Notes: generated from the letters alone by a model not told the origin. Positions 17,436 through 25,911 are shown, numbered from the stretch's first letter. The stretch: 38,425 bases of DNA from Ruminococcus sp. (GCA_024403825.1 JAKSRB010000011.1:1-38425), one strand, 5' to 3'. Program-made: numbers and translations.

Positions 17436-17455
17436 CATAGTCACTATGCTATACT
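17436..17455 (+). promoter_or_regulatory. Promoter of the lipoprotein gene with overlapping palindrome
   Basis: TGCTATACT (17447-17455) is an extended -10 element. Immediately upstream, CATAGT-C-ACTATG (17436-17448) is a perfect 6-1-6 inverted repeat that overlaps its TG. The position suggests an operator for a repressor or a proximal activator of the gene at 17516; the regulator encoded just upstream is an obvious candidate. Confidence 0.5.
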
Positions 17456-17515
17456 TTAGACACAATCAAATAAACAAAGTAATAAAAAATCAGTTCATAA
17501 TAGGAGTTAATTATT

Positions 17516-18079
17516 ATGTTAAACGAAAAAATTGCAGCAATTATTTTTGCAATGGCTATTACAGCTACTATAGGAACATCAGCCCTGATTACAGGCTGTG
17601 GCAACAATAAGAAAGCAGAGGAAAAAAACCGAAACACAATAAGCACAACAGCAAAGGCATCAACAGAGGATATTGCAGGAATAGCAAATCCTTGGCAGGA
17701 TTGCGGACAGGATACTGAAATGGCTGAAAAAATTGCAGGATTTTCAATTAAAGCACCAGCATTTTCAAATTATACAATATATGCAATGAATGGTGTTATT
17801 GAAATTCAGATTGATACAGAGGATAATGGTACAATCAGCTTCAGAAAGGCTGAGAGTGATAATGTAAATGTATCAGGAATATACGAAGAATTGCACTATG
17901 TTATGCTTGATAACAAGGATTTGAAAACACCTGCAAGCATTGGCTGTGATTCGGATGGTAATATCAAGGTTGCAACATGGTCACAGGGTGATTACAGCTA
18001 CACAATGACAAGTGACGGAGAAATTGAGGTTGAGGATGTAGTCAATTATATAAATCAGATGTATGATGCAAATGCTTAA
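17516..18079 (+). CDS. Predicted lipoprotein of unknown function
   Basis: The 187-residue protein has a signal peptide ending in the lipobox LITGC (Cys28 lipidated), then a polar linker (NNKKAEEKNRNTISTTAKAS). The globular part begins GIANPWQDCGQDTEMAEKIAG, a pattern I associate with DUF4367-type extracellular domains. It would be anchored on the outer face of the membrane. AGGAG lies about 9 bases before the ATG. It follows the two-component pair by 134 bases behind its own promoter, and could be an output or accessory sensor of that system. Confidence 0.75.
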   Translation: MLNEKIAAIIFAMAITATIGTSALITGCGNNKKAEEKNRNTISTTAKASTEDIAGIANPWQDCGQDTEMAEKIAGFSIKAPAFSNYTIYAMNGVIEIQIDTEDNGTISFRKAESDNVNVSGIYEELHYVMLDNKDLKTPASIGCDSDGNIKVATWSQGDYSYTMTSDGEIEVEDVVNYINQMYDANA

Positions 18080-18114
18080 TGTGCTATTTTGATTTAGGGG
18101 TTTTTATATAGATG

Positions 18115-18143
18115 AAAGGGCATCCCGTTATGGGGTGTCTTTT
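18115..18143 (+). terminator. Intrinsic terminator after the lipoprotein gene
   Basis: AGGGCATCCC (18117-18126) pairs with GGGGTGTCTT (18132-18141), with several G-U pairs, closed by a 5-base loop and followed by a T-run at 18140-18143. It lies 36 bases after the stop of the rightward lipoprotein gene. Confidence 0.65.
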
Positions 18144-18169
18144 CTGCGTTATAAAGTATTTTAACGATA

Positions 18170-18214
18170 AAACAACAGGAGCTGTACTACTTATGCGGAC
18201 AGCTCCTGTTGTTT
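18170..18214 (-). terminator. Strong hairpin terminator of the leftward 50-aa gene
   Basis: A perfect 16-bp stem (18170-18185 with 18199-18214) has a 13-base loop. On the minus strand it is followed by TTTTA. It overlaps the stop codon of the small leftward gene (TAA at 18215-18213), so termination comes immediately at the end of translation. Confidence 0.7.
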
Positions 18215-18365
18215 AAAAAATTAATGCCTTTGCAGATGGAGTATTGAATTTTAGTGGATTATCTTTATTTGGTTTATTGTCCTTTGGTGAAAAAATGTCC
18301 GCCTTTTTGCGTTCCTTCTCGTCCATTGCTACAAGCTCTAAAAAGCTTGTTACTGTTTTTTTCAT
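18213..18365 (-). CDS. Small protein of 50 residues, unknown function
   Basis: The protein starts MKKTVTSFLELVAMDEKERK and ends FNTPSAKALIF. It is soluble and highly charged, with many Lys and Asp residues. The ATG at 18365 has a strong GGAGGGAAG site 5-6 bases upstream and the gene ends in a strong hairpin, both favouring real expression. Frames upstream of this ATG lack a ribosome site. I know no matching family; the first half could form one amphipathic helix. Confidence 0.55.
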   Translation of the reverse strand: MKKTVTSFLELVAMDEKERKKADIFSPKDNKPNKDNPLKFNTPSAKALIF

Positions 18366-18554
18366 TTTACTTCCCTCCACTAAATAAATTACAGATATAT
18401 TACAGTTGATAAGTGATTGTTTTTTGAAGTTATTATGATTAACTGTCAAATTTTTAGTGACTGCTTTTGTATTATTAGCATTTTGGGCAAGTTTATTTAT
18501 CTGTCTTGAATTATTTAAATATATATGATATATTATTTTATGGAAGGTGAGTAT

Positions 18555-19136
18555 ATGGAAAAAAATAAATTTTTAGTTCAGAAAGAGGACGGCTTTACGG
18601 TTTCTGTTTTTGAATGGTTTAAATGTCTGATTTATGTTATGGCTGTTCTTGCGGTTTGTTTCACTTTCGTTTTCAGAATTATTAATGTTGACGGTACTTC
18701 TATGTGTGATACTCTGCAATCAGGGGATAAGGTTGTTGTTACAGGTATGTTTTACACTCCTTGTGATGGTGATGTTATTGTGGTTTCACATGGTGAGGTT
18801 TATTCTAAGCCTATCATTAAAAGAGTTATTGCAACTGAGGGACAGTCCTTGAAGCTCGACTATAAAAATAACAGAATTATTGTTGATGGTGTTGTTATTG
18901 ACGAGCCATATATCAAGGATTATACCTTTGGAAAAAGTCTGTCAGTAAATGAGGAAAGACAAAATAATTATGATATTCCTGAGATTATTCCAGAGGGTAA
19001 GGTTTTTGTGCTTGGTGATAATCGTGATGTTTCAAAGGATAGTCGTGATTCTGAAATTGGTCTGATTGATGTAAGCAATATTATTGGAAAAGCTAATTGC
19101 GTTGCATTTCCGTTTGACCATATGTCAGTTATCTGA
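18555..19136 (+). CDS. lepB: Signal peptidase I
   Basis: Signal peptidase I removes signal peptides from secreted proteins at the outer membrane face. With the start at 18555 (GGAAGGTGAG upstream) the protein has 193 residues and one N-terminal membrane segment (about 21-41). The Ser/Lys dyad is S49 in VDGTSMCDTL and K89 in IIKRVIAT; GDNRDVSKDSR near the C-terminus is the conserved box. A start at 18525 is possible but has no ribosome site. It leads a run of lepB-murT-gatD with short gaps. Confidence 0.92.
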   Translation: MEKNKFLVQKEDGFTVSVFEWFKCLIYVMAVLAVCFTFVFRIINVDGTSMCDTLQSGDKVVVTGMFYTPCDGDVIVVSHGEVYSKPIIKRVIATEGQSLKLDYKNNRIIVDGVVIDEPYIKDYTFGKSLSVNEERQNNYDIPEIIPEGKVFVLGDNRDVSKDSRDSEIGLIDVSNIIGKANCVAFPFDHMSVI

Positions 19137-19172
19137 TTTATCTATTTTAAAATTATGGATTAAGGGGTTAAA

Positions 19173-20513
19173 ATGAAGTTTTTTGCTATTCTGGTATGTA
19201 AAATTCTGGCTTTTGTCGGAAAGCTTTTGAATAAGGGTTCAAGTTTGCCTGGTGCGGTTGCCCTTAAAATATGTCCTGATATTCTTTCTAAAATTCAGCT
19301 TACTGAAAATGTTGTTGCTGTTACAGGCTCTAACGGTAAAACCTCTACAGTAGAAATGATTGCAAGTATATTTTCTGCTGACGGCAAAAAGGTTGTATGG
19401 AACAAAGAGGGAAGTAATCAGATTGAGGGCGTTACAACCCTTCTTTTGAAAAATTCTACTTTATCAGGTAAGGTCAAGGGCGATATTGTGGTTCTTGAAA
19501 GTGACGAGAGATACGCAAGACATACTTTTAAATATGTTAAACCAACTCATTTTGTTATTACTAATCTGTATCGTGACCAGCTTACCAGAAATGTTCATCC
19601 TTTCTGGATTTATAATATCGTAAAGGATGCTGTTGAGCTTATTCCGAATACTACACTTTTGCTTAATGGTGATGACCCTATCATAAGAAAATATGCTCTT
19701 GAGCAGAAAAAGGTCTGCTATTTTGGTATGAATAAGAATGATTATTCAACATCTGAAACAGATGCCCTTTATAATGATTGCTATTATTGCCCTGTCTGCA
19801 AATCAAAAATGGATTATGACTATTTTCATTATGCACATCTTGGCAGTTATAAATGCTCTTCCTGTGGCTATGAAAAGCCTGAGCTTGATTATGCAGTTGA
19901 TAAGCTTGATTTAGAAAATAATATTATGGCTGTAAACGGCAATGAAATTGAGCTTGCCTTTGCAAGCAGATATAATGTTTATAATATTTGCTCGGCTTTT
20001 GCTATATGTTCATTATTGGGAGTAAGTGACAGCACGATCACAAAAACTCTTAATGAATTTATTATGAAAAACGGTCGTGTAATGAGATTTAAGGCAGGAA
20101 CTAATCAGGGGCTTCTGATAACCTCCAAGCACGAAAACTCAACCTCATATAATCAAAGTCTGGAGTATGTTTCTGCGGTTAAGGAGGATTGTGAGCTTGT
20201 CATAATCATTGATGCTATAAGCAGAAAGTATTATACCACCGAGATAAGCTGGATTTGGGATATTTCCTTTGAAATGCTGAAAAAGTCGAATGTCAAGAAG
20301 ATTTTTCTTTGTGGTAAATATGCCTACGATATGGCGGTAAGGTTTGAAATGATAGATTTTGACGGTATTGAAGTTGTTGTTGAACCTGACCTTGATAATA
20401 TGGCTAAATTAATTTCAGAACCAACCTCAATGAAATTGTATGCAATTACTTGTTTTTCAGACAAGGAAAAGCTTTACAGCAGGGTAGAGGTTCTGAATCC
20501 GACAGATGAATAA
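19173..20513 (+). CDS. murT: MurT-like Mur ligase, lipid II isoglutaminyl synthase ATP subunit (variant)
   Basis: MurT activates the D-Glu alpha-carboxyl of lipid II with ATP so that ammonia delivered by GatD makes D-isoglutamine. The 446-residue protein has the P-loop VTGSNGKTS (50-58), RDQLTRN at 134-140, and the Cys4 zinc ribbon C206/C209/C228/C231 that sets MurT apart from other Mur ligases. The C-terminal DUF1727 domain keeps SWIWDISFE (359-367). However, the stretch before it, normally an ADG-x-D-like sequence, reads SRKYYTTEI, and the family's KNP-type motif reads SKHENSTSYNQ (318-328). These changes lie in the region expected to touch the GatD active site. Confidence 0.85.
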   Translation: MKFFAILVCKILAFVGKLLNKGSSLPGAVALKICPDILSKIQLTENVVAVTGSNGKTSTVEMIASIFSADGKKVVWNKEGSNQIEGVTTLLLKNSTLSGKVKGDIVVLESDERYARHTFKYVKPTHFVITNLYRDQLTRNVHPFWIYNIVKDAVELIPNTTLLLNGDDPIIRKYALEQKKVCYFGMNKNDYSTSETDALYNDCYYCPVCKSKMDYDYFHYAHLGSYKCSSCGYEKPELDYAVDKLDLENNIMAVNGNEIELAFASRYNVYNICSAFAICSLLGVSDSTITKTLNEFIMKNGRVMRFKAGTNQGLLITSKHENSTSYNQSLEYVSAVKEDCELVIIIDAISRKYYTTEISWIWDISFEMLKKSNVKKIFLCGKYAYDMAVRFEMIDFDGIEVVVEPDLDNMAKLISEPTSMKLYAITCFSDKEKLYSRVEVLNPTDE

Positions 20514-20522
20514 GGTGCGATT

Positions 20523-21248
20523 ATGAAAAATATTAGAATTTTACATTTGTTTCCAAAGCTTCTTTCATTGTATGGAGAATATGGAAATGTTTCTATAATG
20601 AAAAAGTATCTGGAAAGTAATGAATATAGTGTAACTGTTGACGAATACGAAAATATTGAAAGCGGTATTTTTGAAAATGCTGATTTTGTGTATATCGGCT
20701 CTGGCACAGAGGATAATCTTATAGAGGCCTGCGAAAGGCTTGTCCCATATAGCGAGGATGTAAAAAAATCAGTTTTATCTTCTGTATGGCTTGCAACAGG
20801 AAATGCAATGACACTATTTGGAAAAAATATAGAGAGATTTGGAAAGCTTACTACTGCTGTCAATGCTTTTGAGTATGAAACAAAAATTGATGATGTCAAG
20901 AGATTTTCTGGCGATGTGCTTTCAGATAAAAATAATATTTTTAATACTGAATTTGTAGGTTATATCAATACTTCATCAATCTATAACGGAATTGAAGGCG
21001 GATTATTAAAGCTTTTGCTTAATGGCAAGCTGGGCAATGATAAGACATCAGAAAATGACGGATTTATTATCAATAATTTTATCGGTACTCAGCTTATAGG
21101 TCCGTTTTTAGTGAAAAATCCTGTTGCTTTGCAGGATATATATTTCAGAATAACAGGTGAAAAGCTGATACTTTCAGAGGAAAGCTATATTGTTAAGGCA
21201 TATAAAACCGCACTTTCTGAGCTTAAACACAGAGTGTCACAAGCATAA
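20523..21248 (+). CDS. gatD: GatD-like class I glutamine amidotransferase, catalytic residues lost
   Basis: GatD normally hydrolyses glutamine to feed ammonia to MurT. The 241-residue protein starts 9 bases after murT and is clearly GatD-like: LFPKLLSLYGEYGN, DFVYIGSGTEDN, and FIGTQLIGPFLVKNP matching the GTYLHGP-x-LPKN block. The nucleophile elbow, usually CGGYQ-like, reads WLATGNAMTLFG (89-100) with no cysteine. The histidine of the LHGP motif is Ile192. The only cysteine, C70, lies in a different helix. The glutaminase activity is therefore predicted to be absent. It may be a structural partner of MurT, or the complex may use free ammonia. Confidence 0.82.
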   Translation: MKNIRILHLFPKLLSLYGEYGNVSIMKKYLESNEYSVTVDEYENIESGIFENADFVYIGSGTEDNLIEACERLVPYSEDVKKSVLSSVWLATGNAMTLFGKNIERFGKLTTAVNAFEYETKIDDVKRFSGDVLSDKNNIFNTEFVGYINTSSIYNGIEGGLLKLLLNGKLGNDKTSENDGFIINNFIGTQLIGPFLVKNPVALQDIYFRITGEKLILSEESYIVKAYKTALSELKHRVSQA

Positions 21249-21299
21249 TTGCTTTGCGGACAAGCTGTAAATTTGTTTATAATTTGATAAAATTAAAAT

Positions 21300-21340
21300 G
21301 GAGCTGCGATACTCGGCATTATGCTTTGTATCGCAGCTCC
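21300..21340. terminator. Hairpin terminator between gatD and glyQS
   Basis: A perfect 13-bp stem (21300-21312 with 21328-21340) with a 15-base loop sits between the convergent gatD and glyQS genes. T-rich sequence follows on both sides but the runs are interrupted, so efficiency is uncertain. Confidence 0.75.
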
Positions 21341-21364
21341 TTATTATTTGCTATTTATATAATA

Positions 21365-22741
21365 TTAGTATTTGATTTTCTTAGCAATGTAATCGCTAAG
21401 CTCGTCTATTGATACTCTTTCCTGAGCCATTGTATCTCTATCTCTTACGGTTACGCAGTTGTCTTCCATTGAATCAAAGTCATATGTAATACAGAATGGT
21501 GTGCCGATTTCGTCCTGTCTTCTGTAACGCTTACCGATTGAGCCTGCATCATCATAGTCAACCATAAAGTCTGCTGAAAGCTTGTCATATACTTCCTGAG
21601 CCTTTTCATTGAGCTTCTTTGAAAGCGGTAATACTGCGGCTTTGAATGGTGCTAATGTCGGATGAAGTCTGAGTACAACTCTTGTATCCTTTTCGTCTAT
21701 TGTTTCTTCATCATAAGCCTCAACCATTAATGCAAGGAACAATCTTTCAACACCAAGTGATGGCTCGATTACATATGGAATGTATTTTTCATTTGTTGTC
21801 TGGTCAAAATATTCAAGTGTTTTTCCGCTTGTGTTGCTGTGCTGTGTGAGGTCATAGTCTGTTCTGTCTGCTACGCCCCAAAGCTCACCCCAGCCGAATG
21901 GGAAGAGATATTCAAAGTCTGTTGTTGCCTTTGAATAGAAGCATAATTCTTCTGCTGAGTGGTCACGAAGTCTGAGGTTTTCTTCCTTTATATTGAGTGA
22001 GTAGAGGAAGTCACGACAGAATGCTCTCCAGTACTGGAACCACTCAAGGTCTGTGCCAGGCTTACAGAAAAATTCAAGCTCCATTTGCTCAAACTCTCTT
22101 ACTCTGAATATGAAGTTACCTGGTGTAATTTCGTTTCTGAATGATTTACCTATCTGTGCAACACCGAAAGGAATTTTCTTTCTTGTAGTTCTCTGGATGT
22201 TTGAGAAGTTTACAAAAATTCCCTGTGCGGTTTCTGGTCTTAAATAAATTTCGTTTTTGCTGTCCTCTGTTACACCCTGGAATGTTTTGAACATAAGGTT
22301 AAACTGTCTGATGTCTGTGAAGTTGTGCTTTCCACAGTCAGGGCATGGGATTTCCTTTTCATTTATGTATGAGGTCATCTGCTCGTTTGTCCAGCCTGCA
22401 ACATTTGTGCCGTCAAAGTCTTCAATAAGATTATCAGCACGATGACGAGTTTTACATTCCTTACAGTCCATAAGTGGGTCAGAGAAGCCTCCGAGATGTC
22501 CTGATGCAACCCATGTCTGTGGATTCATCAATATTGCAGAATCAAGTCCTACATTATATTTGTTTTCCTGAACAAACTTTTTTAACCAAGCCTGTTTGAT
22601 GTTGTTTTTGAGTGCCATACCGAGTGGACCGTAATCCCAGGTATTTGCAAGTCCGCCATAGATTTCTGAACCTGGATATACAAAGCCTCTGCCTTTGCAG
22701 AGTGCAACTATTTTATCCATAGTCTTTTTTGAATTTTCCAT
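21365..22741 (-). CDS. glyQS: Glycyl-tRNA synthetase, single-chain dimeric type
   Basis: This enzyme charges tRNA-Gly. The 458-residue protein is the alpha2 class II type, distinct from the alpha2-beta2 GlyQ/GlyS form. It shows [20 protein letters not shown] near the N-terminus, a zinc-binding insertion ([18 protein letters not shown]), class II motif 2 [20 protein letters not shown], motif 3 [14 protein letters not shown], and a C-terminal anticodon-binding domain. Its promoter at 22788-22816 leaves a leader of only about 40 bases, so the T-box element common upstream of Firmicutes glyRS genes is not present here. Confidence 0.95.
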   Translation of the reverse strand: MENSKKTMDKIVALCKGRGFVYPGSEIYGGLANTWDYGPLGMALKNNIKQAWLKKFVQENKYNVGLDSAILMNPQTWVASGHLGGFSDPLMDCKECKTRHRADNLIEDFDGTNVAGWTNEQMTSYINEKEIPCPDCGKHNFTDIRQFNLMFKTFQGVTEDSKNEIYLRPETAQGIFVNFSNIQRTTRKKIPFGVAQIGKSFRNEITPGNFIFRVREFEQMELEFFCKPGTDLEWFQYWRAFCRDFLYSLNIKEENLRLRDHSAEELCFYSKATTDFEYLFPFGWGELWGVADRTDYDLTQHSNTSGKTLEYFDQTTNEKYIPYVIEPSLGVERLFLALMVEAYDEETIDEKDTRVVLRLHPTLAPFKAAVLPLSKKLNEKAQEVYDKLSADFMVDYDDAGSIGKRYRRQDEIGTPFCITYDFDSMEDNCVTVRDRDTMAQERVSIDELSDYIAKKIKY

Positions 22742-22779
22742 AACATAAACCTCACTTTTTTATTAATCTGGTTATCTGT

Positions 22780-22816
22780 ACTATAAAATAATACTATTAT
22801 TTTATAGTTATGTCAA
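22780..22816 (-). promoter_or_regulatory. glyQS promoter overlapped by a 14-1-14 perfect inverted repeat
   Basis: On the minus strand TTGACA (22816-22811) and TATTAT (22793-22788) are 17 bases apart. An AT-rich perfect inverted repeat, 22780-22793 and 22795-22808 around base 22794, covers the spacer, the -10 and the predicted start point. It may be a protein-binding operator; because it is AT-rich, chance is possible but the 29-base perfect symmetry is notable. Confidence 0.65.
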
Positions 22817-22860
22817 GGCGGTTAATTGAATTTAATAACCACTCAGATTGCATATTTATA

Positions 22861-22892
22861 ATACCGCACAACTTTTGCGAATTGTGCGGTAT
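22861..22892 (-). terminator. Hairpin after spoVAC
   Basis: ATACCGCACAA (22861-22871) pairs perfectly with TTGTGCGGTAT (22882-22892) across a 10-base loop. It begins 8 bases after the spoVAC stop in that gene's direction. The following sequence is AT-rich without a clean T-run. Confidence 0.6.
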
Positions 22893-22899
22893 AACCTTG

Positions 22900-23358
22900 T
22901 CAGAATAATGTTACGCCAAACATATGCAAAACCCATAATACTATTCCATAAAGTATTGATGTTGCTGTACTATAGACAATTACAGGACCTGCAATGATGA
23001 ACATTTTTGCTCCAAGTCCTGTTACAAATCCCTCTGCCTTAAATTCTATTGACGGTGAGGAAATTGCATTTGCAAAGCCTGTTATCGGTATCAGCGAGCC
23101 TGCTCCTGCCTGTCGTGCTATTTTGTCATATACTCCTGTTGCTGTTAGCAGTATTCCTATAAATATCAGGGTTATTGAGGTTACGGTTTTTGCGGTATCC
23201 TCTTTCATATCAAAATTATTCTGGTATATATTCATTAGTATCTGTCCTACCGTACATATTGCACCTCCGATTAAAAATGCCTTGATACTGTTTGAAAAGC
23301 ATTTGCTGTTGGGGGAGTTTTTCTTGACTAATTCACTGTATTCTTTTTTTGTAACCAT
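22900..23358 (-). CDS. spoVAC: Stage V sporulation protein AC (SpoVAC-like)
   Basis: SpoVAC is an inner-membrane component of the SpoVA channel that moves Ca-dipicolinate during sporulation and germination. The 152-residue length matches. Motifs include SIKAFLIGGAICTVGQILMN (24-43), TGVYDKIARQAGAGSLIPIT and GFANAISSPSIEFKAEGFV, with four to five membrane segments. The neighbours spoVAD and spoVAE, usually adjacent, are not on either side, so this is an isolated copy or a locus split from the rest. The AGGAAAG site lies about 8 bases before the ATG. A forespore-type promoter was sought upstream but not convincingly found. Confidence 0.85.
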   Translation of the reverse strand: MVTKKEYSELVKKNSPNSKCFSNSIKAFLIGGAICTVGQILMNIYQNNFDMKEDTAKTVTSITLIFIGILLTATGVYDKIARQAGAGSLIPITGFANAISSPSIEFKAEGFVTGLGAKMFIIAGPVIVYSTATSILYGIVLWVLHMFGVTLF

Positions 23359-23544
23359 TATTTTTTACTTTCCTTTCCTCTTTAAGGGCAATTCCGCACA
23401 AATATATGGGGCATTCTTCATTAATTTTGTTTCATTTATTATTACCTGAATTTTTCTGATTTATGTTGAAATTATTACTTTATTTTTCTGATGTTATGTA
23501 GTATAATGTATATGTATATTTATTAGTGAGAGGAGGATTTGTAA

Positions 23545-24675
23545 TTGGAACATTATCTTGATAATAGTGCAACTACTATGGTTTCTGAAAAATCTGCACA
23601 AAAGGCTTTTGAGATGATGACTGCAAATTACGGAAATCCCTCATCACTTCACGAAAAAGGCAGACTTGCTGAAATTGAATTATCCAATGCACGCAAAGCT
23701 ATTGCAAAGGCTCTTGGAGCAAATTCTGAGGAAATATTTTTTACAAGCGGTGGAACAGAAGCAAATAATACTGCTCTGTTCGGAATTGCTCAGGCTAAAA
23801 AACGCAGGGGCAATAAAATTATTATATCTGCTGTTGAGCATAGCAGTATAATTGAAATGGCAGAATGTCTTGAACAGAAATATGGCTTTTCTGTTTCTTT
23901 GGTAATGCCGAAAAGTGACGGCATTATTCATACGGAAGATGTTCTGGCAGAGGTCGATGATAATACAATTTTGGTTTCTGTTATGCTTGTAAATAACGAA
24001 ACAGGTGCAATTATGCCTGTATCTGAGATTTTTTCTGCTGTTAAACGAAAAAATCCTGATATTGTCTGCCATACCGATGCGGTGCAGGCTTTCGGAAAAA
24101 TGAATATAAATGTTAAAAAGCTGAATGTTGATTTGCTCAGCATTTCTGCACATAAGGTTCACGCTCCAAAAGGCTGCGGAGCTTTGTATATACGCAAGAG
24201 TGTAAGAATTTTACCTATGCATTTTGGTGGGGAACAGGAAAAGAAAATCCGTCCGGGTACGGAGTCAATCCCATTGATTGCCGCCTTTGGTGTTGCCTGC
24301 AACGAGTTTGATATAAATACAAATTTACTGAAAATATCTGAGCTTAACGCATATGCAAAGGAAAAACTACTTGCAATTTCAGGTGTAAGTCTGATTTCAC
24401 CTGATAATTCCCTGCCGTATGTTCTGAATATCTCGGCAGGCAGAGTAAGAAGTGAAACAATGCTTCATTTTCTTGAGGAATCTGAAATTTATATTTCGTC
24501 AGGCAGTGCCTGTGCAAAGGGCAAGCCAAGTCATACTCTGAAAGCCTTGGGAATAAGCAATGAAATAGCAGATAGTGCGTTGAGAATCAGCTTTTCAAAA
24601 TATAATACAAAAGATGACATTGATGCATTGTGCATGGAAATAAGCAGAGGTTTATCCGTTCTTGCACACTCATAA
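23545..24675 (+). CDS. Cysteine desulfurase, NifS/IscS-like
   Basis: A PLP enzyme that takes sulfur from cysteine as a persulfide. The 376-residue protein begins at TTG 23545, after AGGAGG at 23531-23536; no ATG fits. It opens YLDNSATTMVS, with SGGTEANNTAL (68-78), EHSS (98-101), the PLP lysine K204 in SAHKVHAPKG, and catalytic C323 in SSGSACAKGKPSH. The thiI gene follows 30 bases downstream, the usual arrangement for a dedicated sulfur donor (NifZ-type) to ThiI in tRNA 4-thiouridine synthesis. That pairing argues against a main role in Fe-S assembly. Confidence 0.93.
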   Translation: MEHYLDNSATTMVSEKSAQKAFEMMTANYGNPSSLHEKGRLAEIELSNARKAIAKALGANSEEIFFTSGGTEANNTALFGIAQAKKRRGNKIIISAVEHSSIIEMAECLEQKYGFSVSLVMPKSDGIIHTEDVLAEVDDNTILVSVMLVNNETGAIMPVSEIFSAVKRKNPDIVCHTDAVQAFGKMNINVKKLNVDLLSISAHKVHAPKGCGALYIRKSVRILPMHFGGEQEKKIRPGTESIPLIAAFGVACNEFDINTNLLKISELNAYAKEKLLAISGVSLISPDNSLPYVLNISAGRVRSETMLHFLEESEIYISSGSACAKGKPSHTLKALGISNEIADSALRISFSKYNTKDDIDALCMEISRGLSVLAHS

Positions 24676-24705
24676 TATATTTTAAATAATAGAAAAGGTT
24701 ATAAT

Positions 24706-25890
24706 ATGAAAGAAATTTTACTTCTGAAGGATGGCGAAATCGTTCTTAAAGGCTTGAACCGCCGTTCATTTGAAGATGTACTTAAAAAGAATCTTAAATA
24801 TGCTTTAAGCGATTTGGGCAGTTTTGAAATAAAATCCGCCCAGTCAACTATATATGTAAGACCACTTGATGATGATATTGACCTTGATGATGCGTGTGAG
24901 CGTGTTTCAAGAGTTTTCGGTATTGTGGCATTCTCAAGGGCTGTTGTTTGTGAGGAAAAAACTCTTGAATCAATCCTTGCCACTGCTCCTGTTTATCTTG
25001 CCGACAGCCTTAACGGAGTTAAGACCTTTAAGGTTGAGGCTAAACGAAGTGATAAGCGTTTTCCTTATAAATCTCCTGAAATCTGCCGAGAGGTGGGCGG
25101 TGTATTGCTGCAGAGCTTCCCACATCTTTCTGTTGATGTTCATAATCCTGATATGGTGGTTAATGTTGAGGTTCGTGATTTTGGAGCATACATCCATGGT
25201 AAGCCTTTAAAGGGTGCAGGTGGTATTCCTGTAGGAACTGGCGGTAATGCCGCTATCCTTATCAGCGGTGGTATTGATTCCCCTGTTGCGGCATATATGA
25301 TGGCTAAGCGTGGCGTAAAGCTTACGGCAATTCATTTTGCAAGTCCGCCATATACAAGCAAGCGTGCCGAAGAAAAGGTTGTAAGACTTTTGCAGAAGGT
25401 TTGCAGATATTCAGGCAGAATGAAGATGTACACCGTTCCGTTTACCAAAATTCAGGAAAAAATTAAAAATGAATGTCCTGAGGAGCTTTTCACAATTATT
25501 ATGCGTAGGCTTATGATGAAAATTTCCAGCAGGATTGCCACTGATAATGATTGCTCTGCTTTGATTACAGGTGAAAGCCTCGGTCAGGTGGCAAGCCAGA
25601 CTATTAACGCTCTTGGCTGTACTGATGCAGCGGCAGATATGCTTGTGTTCAGACCTTTGATAGGTATGGACAAGCAGGAAATTATAGATATTTCCTATAA
25701 AATAGATACTTACGAAACCTCGATTGAGCCTTATGAGGATTGCTGTACGGTGTTCACTCCCAAGCACCCTCGCACAAAGCCTGTTTTGAAGTATGTTGAA
25801 TATGCCGAAGAGGAGGCAGGTTTTGACGAACTTATACAGGAGGCTCTTGATAATTTGAAAATTACAAAAATTACAGCAGACAATGATTGA
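24706..25890 (+). CDS. thiI: tRNA 4-thiouridine synthase ThiI
   Basis: ThiI adenylates U8 of tRNA and inserts sulfur. The 394-residue protein has an N-terminal ferredoxin-like domain (MKEILLLKDGEIVLKGLNRR), a THUMP domain (about 60-165, with FKVEAKRSDKRFP), and the PP-loop SGGIDSPVA (187-195). GESLGQVASQT follows. It lacks the C-terminal rhodanese domain of the E. coli protein, as is usual in Gram-positives. Sulfur is expected to come from the desulfurase encoded just upstream. The sortase gene starts 21 bases downstream, so transcription probably continues into it. Confidence 0.94.
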   Translation: MKEILLLKDGEIVLKGLNRRSFEDVLKKNLKYALSDLGSFEIKSAQSTIYVRPLDDDIDLDDACERVSRVFGIVAFSRAVVCEEKTLESILATAPVYLADSLNGVKTFKVEAKRSDKRFPYKSPEICREVGGVLLQSFPHLSVDVHNPDMVVNVEVRDFGAYIHGKPLKGAGGIPVGTGGNAAILISGGIDSPVAAYMMAKRGVKLTAIHFASPPYTSKRAEEKVVRLLQKVCRYSGRMKMYTVPFTKIQEKIKNECPEELFTIIMRRLMMKISSRIATDNDCSALITGESLGQVASQTINALGCTDAAADMLVFRPLIGMDKQEIIDISYKIDTYETSIEPYEDCCTVFTPKHPRTKPVLKYVEYAEEEAGFDELIQEALDNLKITKITADND

Positions 25891-25911
25891 TGCAAGGGGG
25901 TTGAAACCTAA

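Noticed and set aside
22742-22899. T-box leader for glyQS
   Set aside because: The promoter leaves about 40 leader bases, and no specifier loop, T-box sequence or terminator fold is present.
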